64,000 nucleotides of DNA. It comes from CAYMPH01 sp964529415 (GTDB lineage: Bacteria; Spirochaetota; UBA4802; UBA5550). Positions 55,520 to 63,632 of the stretch are shown here, in pieces; the stretch's first letter is position 1; each line of letters starts with the position of its first letter. The notes below the pieces were generated by a model, which was not told the DNA's origin, did no database searches, and was given only the letters and a program-made list of their open reading frames with translations. The DNA lies in NCBI GenBank assembly GCA_964529415.1, contig CAZGWD010000001.1, positions 266,588 to 330,587 of the forward strand, given 5' to 3'. Made by a program: the position numbers and the translations under genes.

Positions 55520-57070
55520 TTGAGAAAAATTTTAATTAAAACTATAGTATTTATCCCTCTGTTCCTTTTTATTGTAATTCCCCTGAATGCTGAATATCTT
55601 TTCCTCAAAGACGGATCAATTATTAAAGGCAAAATTGTTTCTGAAACTGCGAATGATGTTGTTATTCGTGACGAAAAGAATAAAGTATTAAACTATCCGC
55701 ACAATAAAGTTCTGAGAGTTTTGTACACAGAGATCAGCATGGGAAAGGTTTACGTTCAGATGAAAAGCGGCGAGAATTTCAAGGGCTACATGATAGATGA
55801 AGACCGCGATTCATATATATTCAGACATGACATTAACAAGCCTGAAGAATTTACAGTAAAAAGATCCAAGGTGCTTTTTATTGCAGAAAGGAATCCGTCT
55901 GAGCTTCAGGGTGAAAGCACTCATAATGAAATATCACTTAAGTGGTCTCCGCCATACGACAAAATGAAATTATATAATGTATATTTAAAAAAAAATAAAG
56001 ATGATAAATTTACTTTAGCTGATACTTCCTGGTCAAATACCGCCAGATTGAAGAACCTTAACAGCTTCACAAAATATACAATAAAGGTAACCGGAGTTGA
56101 TGACTCCGGTACTGAAACAACTCCGAGTAATGAAATTGAAGTAACTACTTATGCAAAAGTTGAAGTGAAACTGAAAGATGGAAAATCATTCAGGACATAT
56201 CTTTCTTCCGAAGACTGGGAAAAATATACTTTCCGAGATGATCCTGGAGTGAAAAAAGAATATTCTGTAAAGCGTTTAGAGGTTGTTTTTATTACTGAAC
56301 GCTATCCGACCAGACTGAAAGGAGAAGGAGGTTTTTCAGAGATCTCACTCGGCTGGGATTTGCCGTTTGATAGTATGAAATATTTCAATGTTTATTATAA
56401 AAAGAGTAAAGATGATAAATATATTATTGCTGATAAAGCTGGATCAAACTCATTTAAACTGAAAAACCTGAACAGCAACACTAAATATTTTATTAAAGTT
56501 ACAGGTATCACTGAAGCCGGTACTGAAACAACTCCGAGTAACGAAATTGAAATCATGACAAAAAATATTCCGACGTCTAAATCGAAATTTCTCTTTCAGA
56601 TAAACCCTGCAGTTTTAATTCCTGTAGGTAACTTTTCCACAATTTCTGATGCAGGTTACGGCGGATATTTTGTATTCGCCCTTAAATATGAAGGTTTCAT
56701 TACTGGATTTGAAACTGGATTATTTAATTTCAATGGCCAAAAAACATCAGTTCAGGGAATGCTCGCTGTTAACCGAATGCTGTTTCTGCCAATGACATGG
56801 ATGTTCGGTTACAGGTTTAATCTGCCAAAATCGTTCAGCATAACTCCGCTGATATCCGTTGGCGCTGCTTATTTTAACATTGCAACAAAGATACCCCAAA
56901 CAAGGGAATTGAACTATTTTGATCCATATATTAAAACAGGTGTTTCTGCTGATTACACATTCTCGGAACTGTTTTCTCTTGGAATGGCTTTGGAATACGG
57001 AATGTTTTTAGAAAAAACAGCTCCTTTGATGTTTCTTTCAGTTTCAGTACAGTGCCAGTTCAGATTTTAA
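55520..57070 (+). CDS. exported protein with duplicated SH3/LSM-like plus FN3 modules and a predicted outer-membrane barrel
   Basis: A 516-residue protein starting at TTG (55520), with AGGAAAGG nine bases upstream and no usable ATG. The signal peptide ends after PLNA (residue 24). Residues 25-75 are a small beta barrel (LFLKDGSIIKGKIVSE). Two tandem modules follow, 77-210 and 213-347, each an SH3/LSM-like unit (VYVQMKSGENFKGYMID; VEVKLKDGKSFRTYLSS) and a fibronectin type III domain ending TETTPSNEIE. Residues 355-516 look like a C-terminal outer-membrane barrel ending in QFRF. It is 19 bases upstream of the LamG lipoprotein gene. Confidence 0.72.
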   Translation: MRKILIKTIVFIPLFLFIVIPLNAEYLFLKDGSIIKGKIVSETANDVVIRDEKNKVLNYPHNKVLRVLYTEISMGKVYVQMKSGENFKGYMIDEDRDSYIFRHDINKPEEFTVKRSKVLFIAERNPSELQGESTHNEISLKWSPPYDKMKLYNVYLKKNKDDKFTLADTSWSNTARLKNLNSFTKYTIKVTGVDDSGTETTPSNEIEVTTYAKVEVKLKDGKSFRTYLSSEDWEKYTFRDDPGVKKEYSVKRLEVVFITERYPTRLKGEGGFSEISLGWDLPFDSMKYFNVYYKKSKDDKYIIADKAGSNSFKLKNLNSNTKYFIKVTGITEAGTETTPSNEIEIMTKNIPTSKSKFLFQINPAVLIPVGNFSTISDAGYGGYFVFALKYEGFITGFETGLFNFNGQKTSVQGMLAVNRMLFLPMTWMFGYRFNLPKSFSITPLISVGAAYFNIATKIPQTRELNYFDPYIKTGVSADYTFSELFSLGMALEYGMFLEKTAPLMFLSVSVQCQFRF

Positions 57071-57089
57071 ATATGTAAAGGTATAACTT

Positions 57090-57872
57090 ATGAAAAAGAG
57101 ATTATTTTCAATTCTGCTTCTGATTTTAATCGGATTATCCTGCAATGACCTGAACAATTTATTTGATGATATAAATTCATATAACATTGTATTTAAAGGG
57201 CTGACTCACCAGTATCTTGCTTCATCCAATATGACGAAAGATACTGTTGGCGGAGTAGATGCAGCTGGATTGGGATCGCCATCTTATTCAAACGGGGTTT
57301 TAAACGGTTTTTTAGATGGAGCTTCCCCAAAGACAATATCTGTGCCAAGTTCTGTAGTAAATATTGCAGGAGACTATACAATTAGTATTTGGATCAAGGT
57401 AGTATCCGTTGGTACTGAAAACAATCCTGTCATAACTTTGCTTGCTGATTCCCCTGTTCAGTCAGGAGATTTAAAACATGCAGTAAACCATGTCTTAAGG
57501 ATTGAATCAAATGATGTATTTAATAGTATCAGATTTCAAAATGGAACGAACATTGGTTCGGGGTTTTATGAAGCAACTACTTTTGCAACTTCATATAACT
57601 ATATGGATGGTATTTGGCATCAAGCCACTGCTGTAGTTTCCGGAAACTACATGTCTTTATATGTGGATGGTAAATTAATGAAAAGTGAGAATCGAGGTGC
57701 AGTTTTGTATTCAACATCGCAGCGATTGTACTTTGGTGTAAATCGTAATGGTTTAAATAATCCTCTAGGATATTTCGGTGGCAGCATAGGCAGAACCAAC
57801 ATCTGGGCCAGGGCTTTATCTGCTGCGGAAGCTGCAGATCTGTATAGTCTGGAAAAGGTTCTTTATCCTTAG
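57090..57872 (+). CDS. LamG/concanavalin-like domain lipoprotein
   Basis: A 260-residue predicted lipoprotein (lipobox IGLSC, Cys near 18). Residues 60-250 match a laminin-G-like jelly roll: YTISIWIKVVSVG, MDGIWHQATAVVSGNYMSLYVDGKLM, LYFGVNRNG and the tail GSIGRTNIWARALSAAEAADLY. Such domains bind glycans or glycoproteins at the surface. AAAGG precedes the ATG. It lies between the FN3 barrel gene and the FGE-fold lipoprotein gene on the same strand, consistent with a surface-protein cluster. Confidence 0.85.
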   Translation: MKKRLFSILLLILIGLSCNDLNNLFDDINSYNIVFKGLTHQYLASSNMTKDTVGGVDAAGLGSPSYSNGVLNGFLDGASPKTISVPSSVVNIAGDYTISIWIKVVSVGTENNPVITLLADSPVQSGDLKHAVNHVLRIESNDVFNSIRFQNGTNIGSGFYEATTFATSYNYMDGIWHQATAVVSGNYMSLYVDGKLMKSENRGAVLYSTSQRLYFGVNRNGLNNPLGYFGGSIGRTNIWARALSAAEAADLYSLEKVLYP

Positions 57873-58083
57873 GCTATTGTCATTTGATTTAGTTTGCGGA
57901 TATGCCTCTGAAATTTTTTTTTCCGGCAAGAGTTTCCCTACAGTAATTCAGGGGTAAGAGCCCGGTTTTATTGAGTATTTCCAGTCAATTTTATCCGAAT
58001 GCTCTATTTTTGTACTTGCAGAATTTTATCATCCTGCTTCTAAGTGTTAATTCAATTATAATTTTATCCTACCGGAGCAAGTC

Positions 58084-61000
58084 ATGAAGACAAAGTTTAA
58101 TTTATTGGCAATAATAATGCTGTTCGGTGCATTTGCGTTTACAGCATGCAGCAATTCCGCTTCAGGTGTGAGCAGCGCTATTGATGAAAACAGATCAGGA
58201 ATTGCACTGGTAACAGCGTCTGAAGGGGGTACAGTTACATATAACAATGAAATCACATTAAGTGTTCCGGCAGAAGCAGTTGCTGAAGACACAACAATTA
58301 CTATTAAAAGACTAAGTGAATGTCCTCAGAAATTCGATGAAGGTTATACTCCTTTTGGCCAGATATATAAATTTACCCCGGATGGAACTGTTTTCAATCT
58401 CGATAAACCCGCAATCATGGAACTGAATTATAATGAAACAGCTTTGCTTGCAGCAGGACTTGATCCAAAAACTGTTTCTCTTTTTTATTACGATGAAGAA
58501 AATGGCTGGTATGTTGCAGTTGAAGGCAATGTTGAGATAAACAGGAAACAGATAACAGCCAGGGTTGAACATTTTACCATATATATTTTAATGGCAAAAG
58601 CCCTGCTGCCTGGAAACAATCCGCCGCAGGTATTATTGCAAAATCCTATACCTAATCCAATACGTGCAGGAGTCCCGATCTATATTCGTGCAACTATCCG
58701 CGACAATGATGCTGATGGAATAATCGCTTCAGCGCGTTTATATTACCGAAAACTTAAACCGGTAGCAGATTCATGGCAGAGCATTTCAATGAAAAAAGAG
58801 GCGAGGCCCAATGCCCTTGATACCTATGCAGCTGCTATACCCGCTTCATATCTAACATCCTCAAACTTAGGAACAGGCAATGATCTGGAAATTTATGTTG
58901 TGGCACATGATAATCTTGGAGCAATAACTCAAACAACAACGCGCGGATACAATATAACCAGAACCTATAATGCAGGGAGCATTACAATAACTCCTGCAAC
59001 CCAGACAATATCTGCAGGTTTTGACAGTCTTTTCACAGTGAAAGGGCGCGACAGTTCCAGTGCTAATTTTCAGTTTATACCTGAAAGCTTTTCTGTTTCT
59101 AATGGACTTGGAACTGTTAAAAATTGGGGATCACAGGGTGTTTATTTCAAGGCGCAGTCAAAAGGTACAGAAACATTAACTGTATCAGATGGAATAAATT
59201 CCGCAACAGCAAGCCTGACAATTAAAAGCGGAGATATTGCATCAATATCTATACTGGATACAAACGGCCTTCCTATTAGCGGGAATCTTACTTTAACTCC
59301 AGGAAGTTCATACGAATTTGATGTTGTTGGAAAGGATGAATTTTCCAATACAATTCCTGTTAATCCTGTGTGGAGCGTTGATTCCGCTATTGGAACAATT
59401 GACAATAATGGAAAACTTACAGTTACAACAATCACCGGGGCAACAGGTAATGTAACAGCCACGCTTGGGGATCATACAGCAACTCAACAGATTAAGGTAA
59501 AGAGCACACTAAAGAATATGCTCACGTTTTCAATTGGAGGGTATTCAGGAACAATATCAGCGCCTTTTATAACACTTACAGATAACGGAACATCCAATTT
59601 GAATGGACTTGTTGCGACATTTACTACAAACGGCGCAAGAGTGGAAGTTGGAGGAGTTGTACAAACAAGCGGAACGACTTCGAACGATTTTAGAACTCCA
59701 ATTGTATATACAGTTTTTGCAGAGGATGGATCATCGCAGGATTATACAGTAACAGTTCTTATAGGTGTTACTGGAGTAACGTTGAATCAATCATCTATTG
59801 TTGTAAATACAGGAAAAACAACTCAATTAACTGCAACCATATCACCTGCTAATGCAAGCAATATGGCTGTTAACTGGAGTACAAGTGATTCTGCTATAGC
59901 ATCTGTTGACAATACAGGCAAGGTAACTGGAATTATGCCTGGTACTGTATCAATAACAGTAACTACCGTGGATGGAAGTAGAACAGCAAATTGTCAGGTA
60001 ACAGTTGAAGATATTAAAGTTACAGGTGTATCACTTGATTTTACAGATGTAACTATACAGCCTACTTCAACCAAACAATTAACTGCAACTATAACTCCTT
60101 CAGATGCAACAAATAAAAGTATAACATGGTCAAGCAGTAATACATCCATAGCAACAGTTGATTCAACAGGACTTGTCGCAGGAGTTGCAATTGGAACTGC
60201 AACTATTACAGTAACAACATTGGATGGAGGAAAAACAACAAGTTGTATTGTAGTAATTTCAACAGATTTATTTGCAACAGCAACAACGCCGGGTGACTCT
60301 GTAGCCGTAATTGCCGGTACAGCAGTATTTGATATGATATATGCTAATAATTCTGCAAGTATAACATTTCCAACGGGTGAAGGGGATTTTCAAACAACAA
60401 CACTGATTAATGATAAGTTTTTCATTGGAAAAACAGAGGTTACATACGAGCTCTGGAAGATCGTATATGACTGGGCGACCACCCGGGGGGCAAATGTGTA
60501 TACTTTCGCCAATGCAGGAATAAAAGGAAATGATGGCGCTGTAGGCAAATCGACTCAGCATCCTGTAACTACTATTAACTGGCGCGATGCAATAGTTTGG
60601 TGTAACGCACTTACGGAATATTATAACGATAAAAATGGAACAGCTTTAGAATGTGTATATACGTATTCGAGTGCGGTAATACGCGATTCTCGTGATGTCA
60701 ATGCAGCGGTCTGCGAAGGTGCGGTTGCCAGTACAAGTGCAAAAGGCTTTCGCCTGCCAACAGGGATGGAATGGGAGTACGCTGCAAGATACAGAATAGA
60801 TTCAACAAATACGGTAGCAGGATATAGCAATCCATATTTTACTAAAGGAAATTCTGCAAGTGGAGCAATATTGGATTATACAAATAATGCAGCAACATCT
60901 GCAGTAGGAGTGTACGGTTATTATAGCTACGGAATTGCAACTGGCGTAATATCAACAGCAGAAGTAATGAGCAAAGGTTCAGCAGGTGCAAACAGTCTTG

Positions 61001-61188
61001 GTCTCTACGACATGAGCGGCAATGTTTTCGAATGGTGCTTTGATTTGAGCGGGGGTAACAATTACCGTTGGTGCCGGGGCGGGGCCTGGACCCACGAAGC
61101 CAGATACTTGCAAGTTGGCCACCGGGGCGAAGGCATGCCAGAAGTCGAGTACGCCCAGGTAGGCTTCCGTATTTCGAAGACTCAGTAG
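58084..61188 (+). CDS. surface lipoprotein: ZU5-like, Big_2 repeats and C-terminal FGE-sulfatase (C-type-lectin) fold
   Basis: A 1034-residue predicted lipoprotein (lipobox AFTAC, Cys22). Residues 38-180 resemble a ZU5/autoproteolysis-type module (GGTVTYNNEITLSVPAEA, VSLFYYDEENGWYVAVEG). Beta-sandwich domains follow (200-560), then two Big_2 Ig-like repeats at about 561-640 and 643-726 (WSTSDSAIASVDNTGKVTGI and WSSSNTSIATVDSTGLVAGV). Residues about 735-1034 form an FGE-sulfatase/SUMF1-type fold (GFRLPTGMEWEYAARY, GLYDMSGNVFEWCFD, RGGAWTHEAR, VGFRIS). This domain is used by DGR target proteins, and its last part differs sharply in base and codon use from the rest of the gene. GGAGC precedes the ATG. 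Confidence 0.85.
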   Translation: MKTKFNLLAIIMLFGAFAFTACSNSASGVSSAIDENRSGIALVTASEGGTVTYNNEITLSVPAEAVAEDTTITIKRLSECPQKFDEGYTPFGQIYKFTPDGTVFNLDKPAIMELNYNETALLAAGLDPKTVSLFYYDEENGWYVAVEGNVEINRKQITARVEHFTIYILMAKALLPGNNPPQVLLQNPIPNPIRAGVPIYIRATIRDNDADGIIASARLYYRKLKPVADSWQSISMKKEARPNALDTYAAAIPASYLTSSNLGTGNDLEIYVVAHDNLGAITQTTTRGYNITRTYNAGSITITPATQTISAGFDSLFTVKGRDSSSANFQFIPESFSVSNGLGTVKNWGSQGVYFKAQSKGTETLTVSDGINSATASLTIKSGDIASISILDTNGLPISGNLTLTPGSSYEFDVVGKDEFSNTIPVNPVWSVDSAIGTIDNNGKLTVTTITGATGNVTATLGDHTATQQIKVKSTLKNMLTFSIGGYSGTISAPFITLTDNGTSNLNGLVATFTTNGARVEVGGVVQTSGTTSNDFRTPIVYTVFAEDGSSQDYTVTVLIGVTGVTLNQSSIVVNTGKTTQLTATISPANASNMAVNWSTSDSAIASVDNTGKVTGIMPGTVSITVTTVDGSRTANCQVTVEDIKVTGVSLDFTDVTIQPTSTKQLTATITPSDATNKSITWSSSNTSIATVDSTGLVAGVAIGTATITVTTLDGGKTTSCIVVISTDLFATATTPGDSVAVIAGTAVFDMIYANNSASITFPTGEGDFQTTTLINDKFFIGKTEVTYELWKIVYDWATTRGANVYTFANAGIKGNDGAVGKSTQHPVTTINWRDAIVWCNALTEYYNDKNGTALECVYTYSSAVIRDSRDVNAAVCEGAVASTSAKGFRLPTGMEWEYAARYRIDSTNTVAGYSNPYFTKGNSASGAILDYTNNAATSAVGVYGYYSYGIATGVISTAEVMSKGSAGANSLGLYDMSGNVFEWCFDLSGGNNYRWCRGGAWTHEARYLQVGHRGEGMPEVEYAQVGFRISKTQ
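61058..61188 (+). other. candidate DGR variable region (VR) at the 3' end of the FGE-fold lipoprotein gene
   Basis: The segment codes for the ligand-binding tail of the C-type-lectin fold. By hand count, 66 of the 100 bases at 61071-61170 are G or C, against about one third in the genome around it. Codons here end mostly in C (GCC, ACC, CAC, TAC, GGC, GTC), as expected if AAC-type codons in a template repeat had their adenines randomised. A small perfect hairpin closes it. No template repeat or reverse transcriptase is in the window. This is inference from composition, fold and position. Confidence 0.62.
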
Positions 61189-61192
61189 TCTT
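61177..61192 (+). other. perfect hairpin at the end of the candidate VR
   Basis: AAGACT-CAGT-AGTCTT, a 6-bp stem with a four-base loop that spans the TAG stop. In known DGRs a short hairpin just after the VR marks the homing site; the position here fits, though the stem is shorter than the best-studied example. Confidence 0.5.
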
Positions 61193-61346
61193 TTGAATTA
61201 CCACCTTGTTTGAAACAGGGCAGAGCATCAGGTCAAGGAAACGGGGTACGAGTTTGGTTTTATGAGAACATTTATCTGCCCATAAAAACGTCAATTGTAG
61301 AGTTCGCACTGTGATGAAATCAATAACTCAATTTAAATTACGACAA

Positions 61347-61376
61347 ATTACGTAGAGGGGAAGCCCTCTACGTAAT
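61347..61376. terminator. strong hairpin, possible terminator
   Basis: ATTACGTAGAGGG pairs perfectly with CCCTCTACGTAAT (13 bp) around the loop GAAG. No proper T run follows (GTTCTTTG), so it may be a weak terminator of the FGE-fold gene or a structural DNA element. Confidence 0.45.
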
Positions 61377-61644
61377 GTTCTTTGAGTGAATTATATTGAG
61401 TTTCTCGGAAAATCTTATGAAAATGATTTCAATTCCATCAATTTTATTACATGACGATTTGTTAAAACACAAAAAGAACTACTGCGCTTGATTGCGTGAT
61501 ATCCTGCTATTAATACTGTTTTATTAAAGGAATGTAAAAGTAGTAATATAATTCACAGTTACCAAAACTTATTTGTTAATAGAAATGCATGTGTGACTAT
61601 TATAATTCTATAAGATGTATGTCGGAAATGTATCAAAATCCTGT

Positions 61645-61673
61645 TTGACTTTATAACCTGATAGTAGTATTTT
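61645..61673 (+). promoter_or_regulatory. sigma70-type promoter of the MNT-HEPN pair
   Basis: TTGACT at 61645-61650, a 17-base spacer, and TATTTT at 61668-61673. The start codon is 41 bases after the -10. Confidence 0.55.
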
Positions 61674-61714
61674 GAAATAAGCCTATATAGAATTACATAT
61701 AATTGGATATTAAT

Positions 61715-62032
61715 ATGGATAACGAAACATTGCTTAATATAATGAAAGCTGAACTTGATAAGGATTTCAGTGGGATGATTTCAAGAATCATCCTATATGG
61801 TTCCCGTGCTAAAAATACTGCAAGGGAAGATTCCGATTATGATGTACTTGTAATATTAAACGAACCGGCTGACTGGGAAATAAAAGATTCCATATCTGAT
61901 GTTTTATACAATCTCAATATAGAATACGAAATATTGATTTCAGTATATGTCATTAGTGAATATGATCTTACAACGATTAAAGGTAAGCAGCCTTTTATTC
62001 AAGATGCAATAGAAACAGGTATTGCAGTATGA
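61715..62032 (+). CDS. MNT-domain nucleotidyltransferase antitoxin (MntA-like)
   Basis: A 105-residue minimal nucleotidyltransferase. The catalytic pattern GSRAKNTAREDSDYDV has Gly29-Ser30-Arg31 and the metal-binding Asp41 and Asp43. MntA proteins neutralise HEPN toxins by adding AMP residues to a tyrosine of the toxin. I start it at the ATG 61715; an in-frame TTG at 61703 would add four residues, and neither has a strong ribosome binding site. Its stop overlaps the HEPN start by four bases (ATGA), the standard operon order for this pair. Confidence 0.88.
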   Translation: MDNETLLNIMKAELDKDFSGMISRIILYGSRAKNTAREDSDYDVLVILNEPADWEIKDSISDVLYNLNIEYEILISVYVISEYDLTTIKGKQPFIQDAIETGIAV

Positions 62033-62424
62033 CTCTGGAGCCTAATGACAGGAAAACTCTGATTGACCATAGGTTAAACAGAGCTCAGGATACTCTTGCA
62101 GAAGCTCAACTCCTTGTTGATAACGGAATGCTGTCAGCTGCAGTTAATAGGATATACTACTGTATGTTTTATTCTCTTAGCGCTCTTGCTATCCGCGATG
62201 GATATCAGACAGGAAAGCATGCTCAGTTGATTGGGTGGTTTAATAAGACATATATTCGAACTGGTCTAATAGAACCGAGATTTGCAAAGATGATACACCA
62301 CGCCTTTGATAAACGCATGATTGGAGATTATTCTGATATTCCTGAATTTACATTGCAGGAAGTCAAGCTACAGCTTCAAGACGGTACTGAGTTCATAGCT
62401 ATGATTGAAGGTCTTGTGAAATAG
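62029..62424 (+). CDS. HEPN-domain toxin (HepT-like)
   Basis: A 131-residue all-helical HEPN-domain protein. Landmarks are RLNRAQDTLAEAQLLVDNG, SAAVNRIYYCMFYSLSALAI and FDKRMIGDYSDIPE. The classic RNase motif (Arg, four to six residues, His) is not obvious; this branch instead has the R-x-x-GDY pattern near residue 96, where the modified tyrosine of HepT-type proteins lies. It is translationally coupled to the MNT antitoxin. In known pairs HepT is an RNase or otherwise blocks translation. The activity here is inferred. Confidence 0.84.
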   Translation: MTLEPNDRKTLIDHRLNRAQDTLAEAQLLVDNGMLSAAVNRIYYCMFYSLSALAIRDGYQTGKHAQLIGWFNKTYIRTGLIEPRFAKMIHHAFDKRMIGDYSDIPEFTLQEVKLQLQDGTEFIAMIEGLVK

Positions 62425-62660
62425 GAGTTTTATCTTATCATAACAATCGAAATCTGTTGTTATCCGAATAATAAAAGCTGACAAGTTGTAAGCCTGCTGC
62501 ATACCATTAAGTATGAGTAAAACTCCTGATGTAATCTACTATCGATAAACTACAACTGCTCTTTAAGATAATCGTATTTATGGATACATTAGCTGGATCA
62601 TTTTGCTTTAAAGTGAAGTCTTGATTTTAATTTTATATAGAACATTTGTTGATATAATTA

Positions 62661-62689
62661 TTGACAAATAAGACAAATGACATTATATT
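62661..62689 (+). promoter_or_regulatory. strong sigma70-type promoter of the Xre-RES pair
   Basis: A perfect TTGACA (62661-62666), an ideal 17-base spacer, and TATATT (62684-62689). The preferred antitoxin start lies 46 bases after the -10. Confidence 0.75.
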
Positions 62690-62690
62690 G

Positions 62691-62705
62691 TACGCAAGTG
62701 TCGTA
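62691..62705. promoter_or_regulatory. possible autoregulatory operator
   Basis: TACG and CGTA form an inverted repeat with a seven-base centre, placed on the expected transcription start of the Xre-RES operon. Xre-type antitoxins usually repress their own promoter at such sites. The repeat is short, so this is tentative. Confidence 0.3.
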
Positions 62706-62734
62706 TTGATGAATTGTTGAAGGCGGAGGAGATT

Positions 62735-63175
62735 ATGATAAGCCAAGCAGTAGAATATATAGAATTTAAAAAGTATCTTGATTTAAAACCCAGTACACAG
62801 ATCAAAAATGAGCTGGATGTTATTGCACTTAAAAATGGAAGCATCAAAAAGCATAATGTTGAGAGACTGGCCAGTGAATATAACCTGCCATTAAAAACAT
62901 TTATAAATTTCCTGTCAATATCCCACAGAACCATTCAACGTTATGCATCAAATCGATCATTGCAGCCGGATGTTGCAGATCATGCTATTGCATTAACCAA
63001 ATTGCTTATTTATGGGAATGATGTTTTTGGCGATAAAGAGAAGTTTCTGCTCTGGATTGATAGTCCATCCAAAGCTCTTGGCGGTAAAATGCCATCCGAA
63101 ATTATGGATTCAATAACAGGATTAGAACTAATAAAAGATGAACTTGCGCGAATAGAGTATGGAGTATATATCTGA
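62735..63175 (+). CDS. Xre/ParS-type antitoxin
   Basis: A 146-residue protein with a helix-turn-helix region at about residues 40-75 (LASEYNLPLKTFINFLSISHRTIQRY) and the C-terminal toxin-binding domain of the Xre/ParS (MbcA-like) group (GNDVFGDKEKFLLWIDSPSKALGGKMPSE). It binds and silences the RES toxin. The start at 62735 is preceded by GGAGG five bases upstream; the in-frame TTG at 62714 would put that site within the gene. One base separates its stop from the toxin start. Confidence 0.9.
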   Translation: MISQAVEYIEFKKYLDLKPSTQIKNELDVIALKNGSIKKHNVERLASEYNLPLKTFINFLSISHRTIQRYASNRSLQPDVADHAIALTKLLIYGNDVFGDKEKFLLWIDSPSKALGGKMPSEIMDSITGLELIKDELARIEYGVYI

Positions 63176-63176
63176 T

Positions 63177-63632
63177 ATGATACTTTTTAGAGTTGCTAAA
63201 ACGCCATATTCAAAAGATCTTACAGGGAAAGGAGCGCAGCTATCCGGCGGACGCTGGAATCCAAAAGGGGTACCCTTAATATATACTTCAGAAACAAGAT
63301 CACTCGCTGCTTTGGAGTATCTTGCTCACATGGATCGAAGCATCATGCCAGCTGGAGTTAAGATACTTACCATTAAATTTAATTCATCATGCAGTATATA
63401 TAATTTAGATATAAAAGCATTACCTGAAGATTGGAATATTGATCCATATAGCGGGAGTCTTCATAGTCTTACTGATATCTGGTTAAAGTCGAAGAACAAC
63501 TTTATAATGAAAGTTCCTTCAGTTGTAATTCCAGAAGAACATAACTATTTAATCAATCCAATGAATCCTGATATTAAAAATACACTAATAATCGATGAGA
63601 TTGATTTTGCAAGTGTATCAAAATATATTTAA
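63177..63632 (+). CDS. RES-domain toxin (NAD+-consuming)
   Basis: A 151-residue toxin. The opening MILFRVAKTPYSKDLTGKGA is the standard start of the family, so I place the start at 63177; an upstream in-frame ATG at 63159 overlaps the antitoxin. The catalytic triad region is present: Arg26 in SGGRWNPKG, Tyr36 in LIYTSETRS and Glu47 in AALEYLAHM. RES toxins degrade NAD+ by phosphorolysis or use it for ADP-ribosylation. It forms a type II pair with the antitoxin one base upstream. Confidence 0.9.
   Translation: MILFRVAKTPYSKDLTGKGAQLSGGRWNPKGVPLIYTSETRSLAALEYLAHMDRSIMPAGVKILTIKFNSSCSIYNLDIKALPEDWNIDPYSGSLHSLTDIWLKSKNNFIMKVPSVVIPEEHNYLINPMNPDIKNTLIIDEIDFASVSKYI

Larger units (their letters stand above)
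61189..61714. other. intergenic region after the FGE-fold gene
   Basis: About 525 bases without a gene. The first 90 (61195-61275) are more G/C-rich than the rest and include AACGGGGTACGAG. A perfect inverted repeat sits at 61347-61376. The rest is AT-rich, with the candidate MNT-HEPN promoter at 61645-61673. I did not find a sequence that could be a template repeat. Confidence 0.5.
62425..62734. other. intergenic region between the two toxin-antitoxin pairs
   Basis: About 310 bases with no gene. It holds the promoter at 62661-62689 and a small inverted repeat over the probable transcription start. Nothing else stands out. Confidence 0.5.

Noticed and set aside
60842..61309. Minus-strand frame (155 codons) across the VR
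   Set aside because: It opens only because of the G/C-rich VR and is antisense to the FGE-fold domain; no start signal is present.
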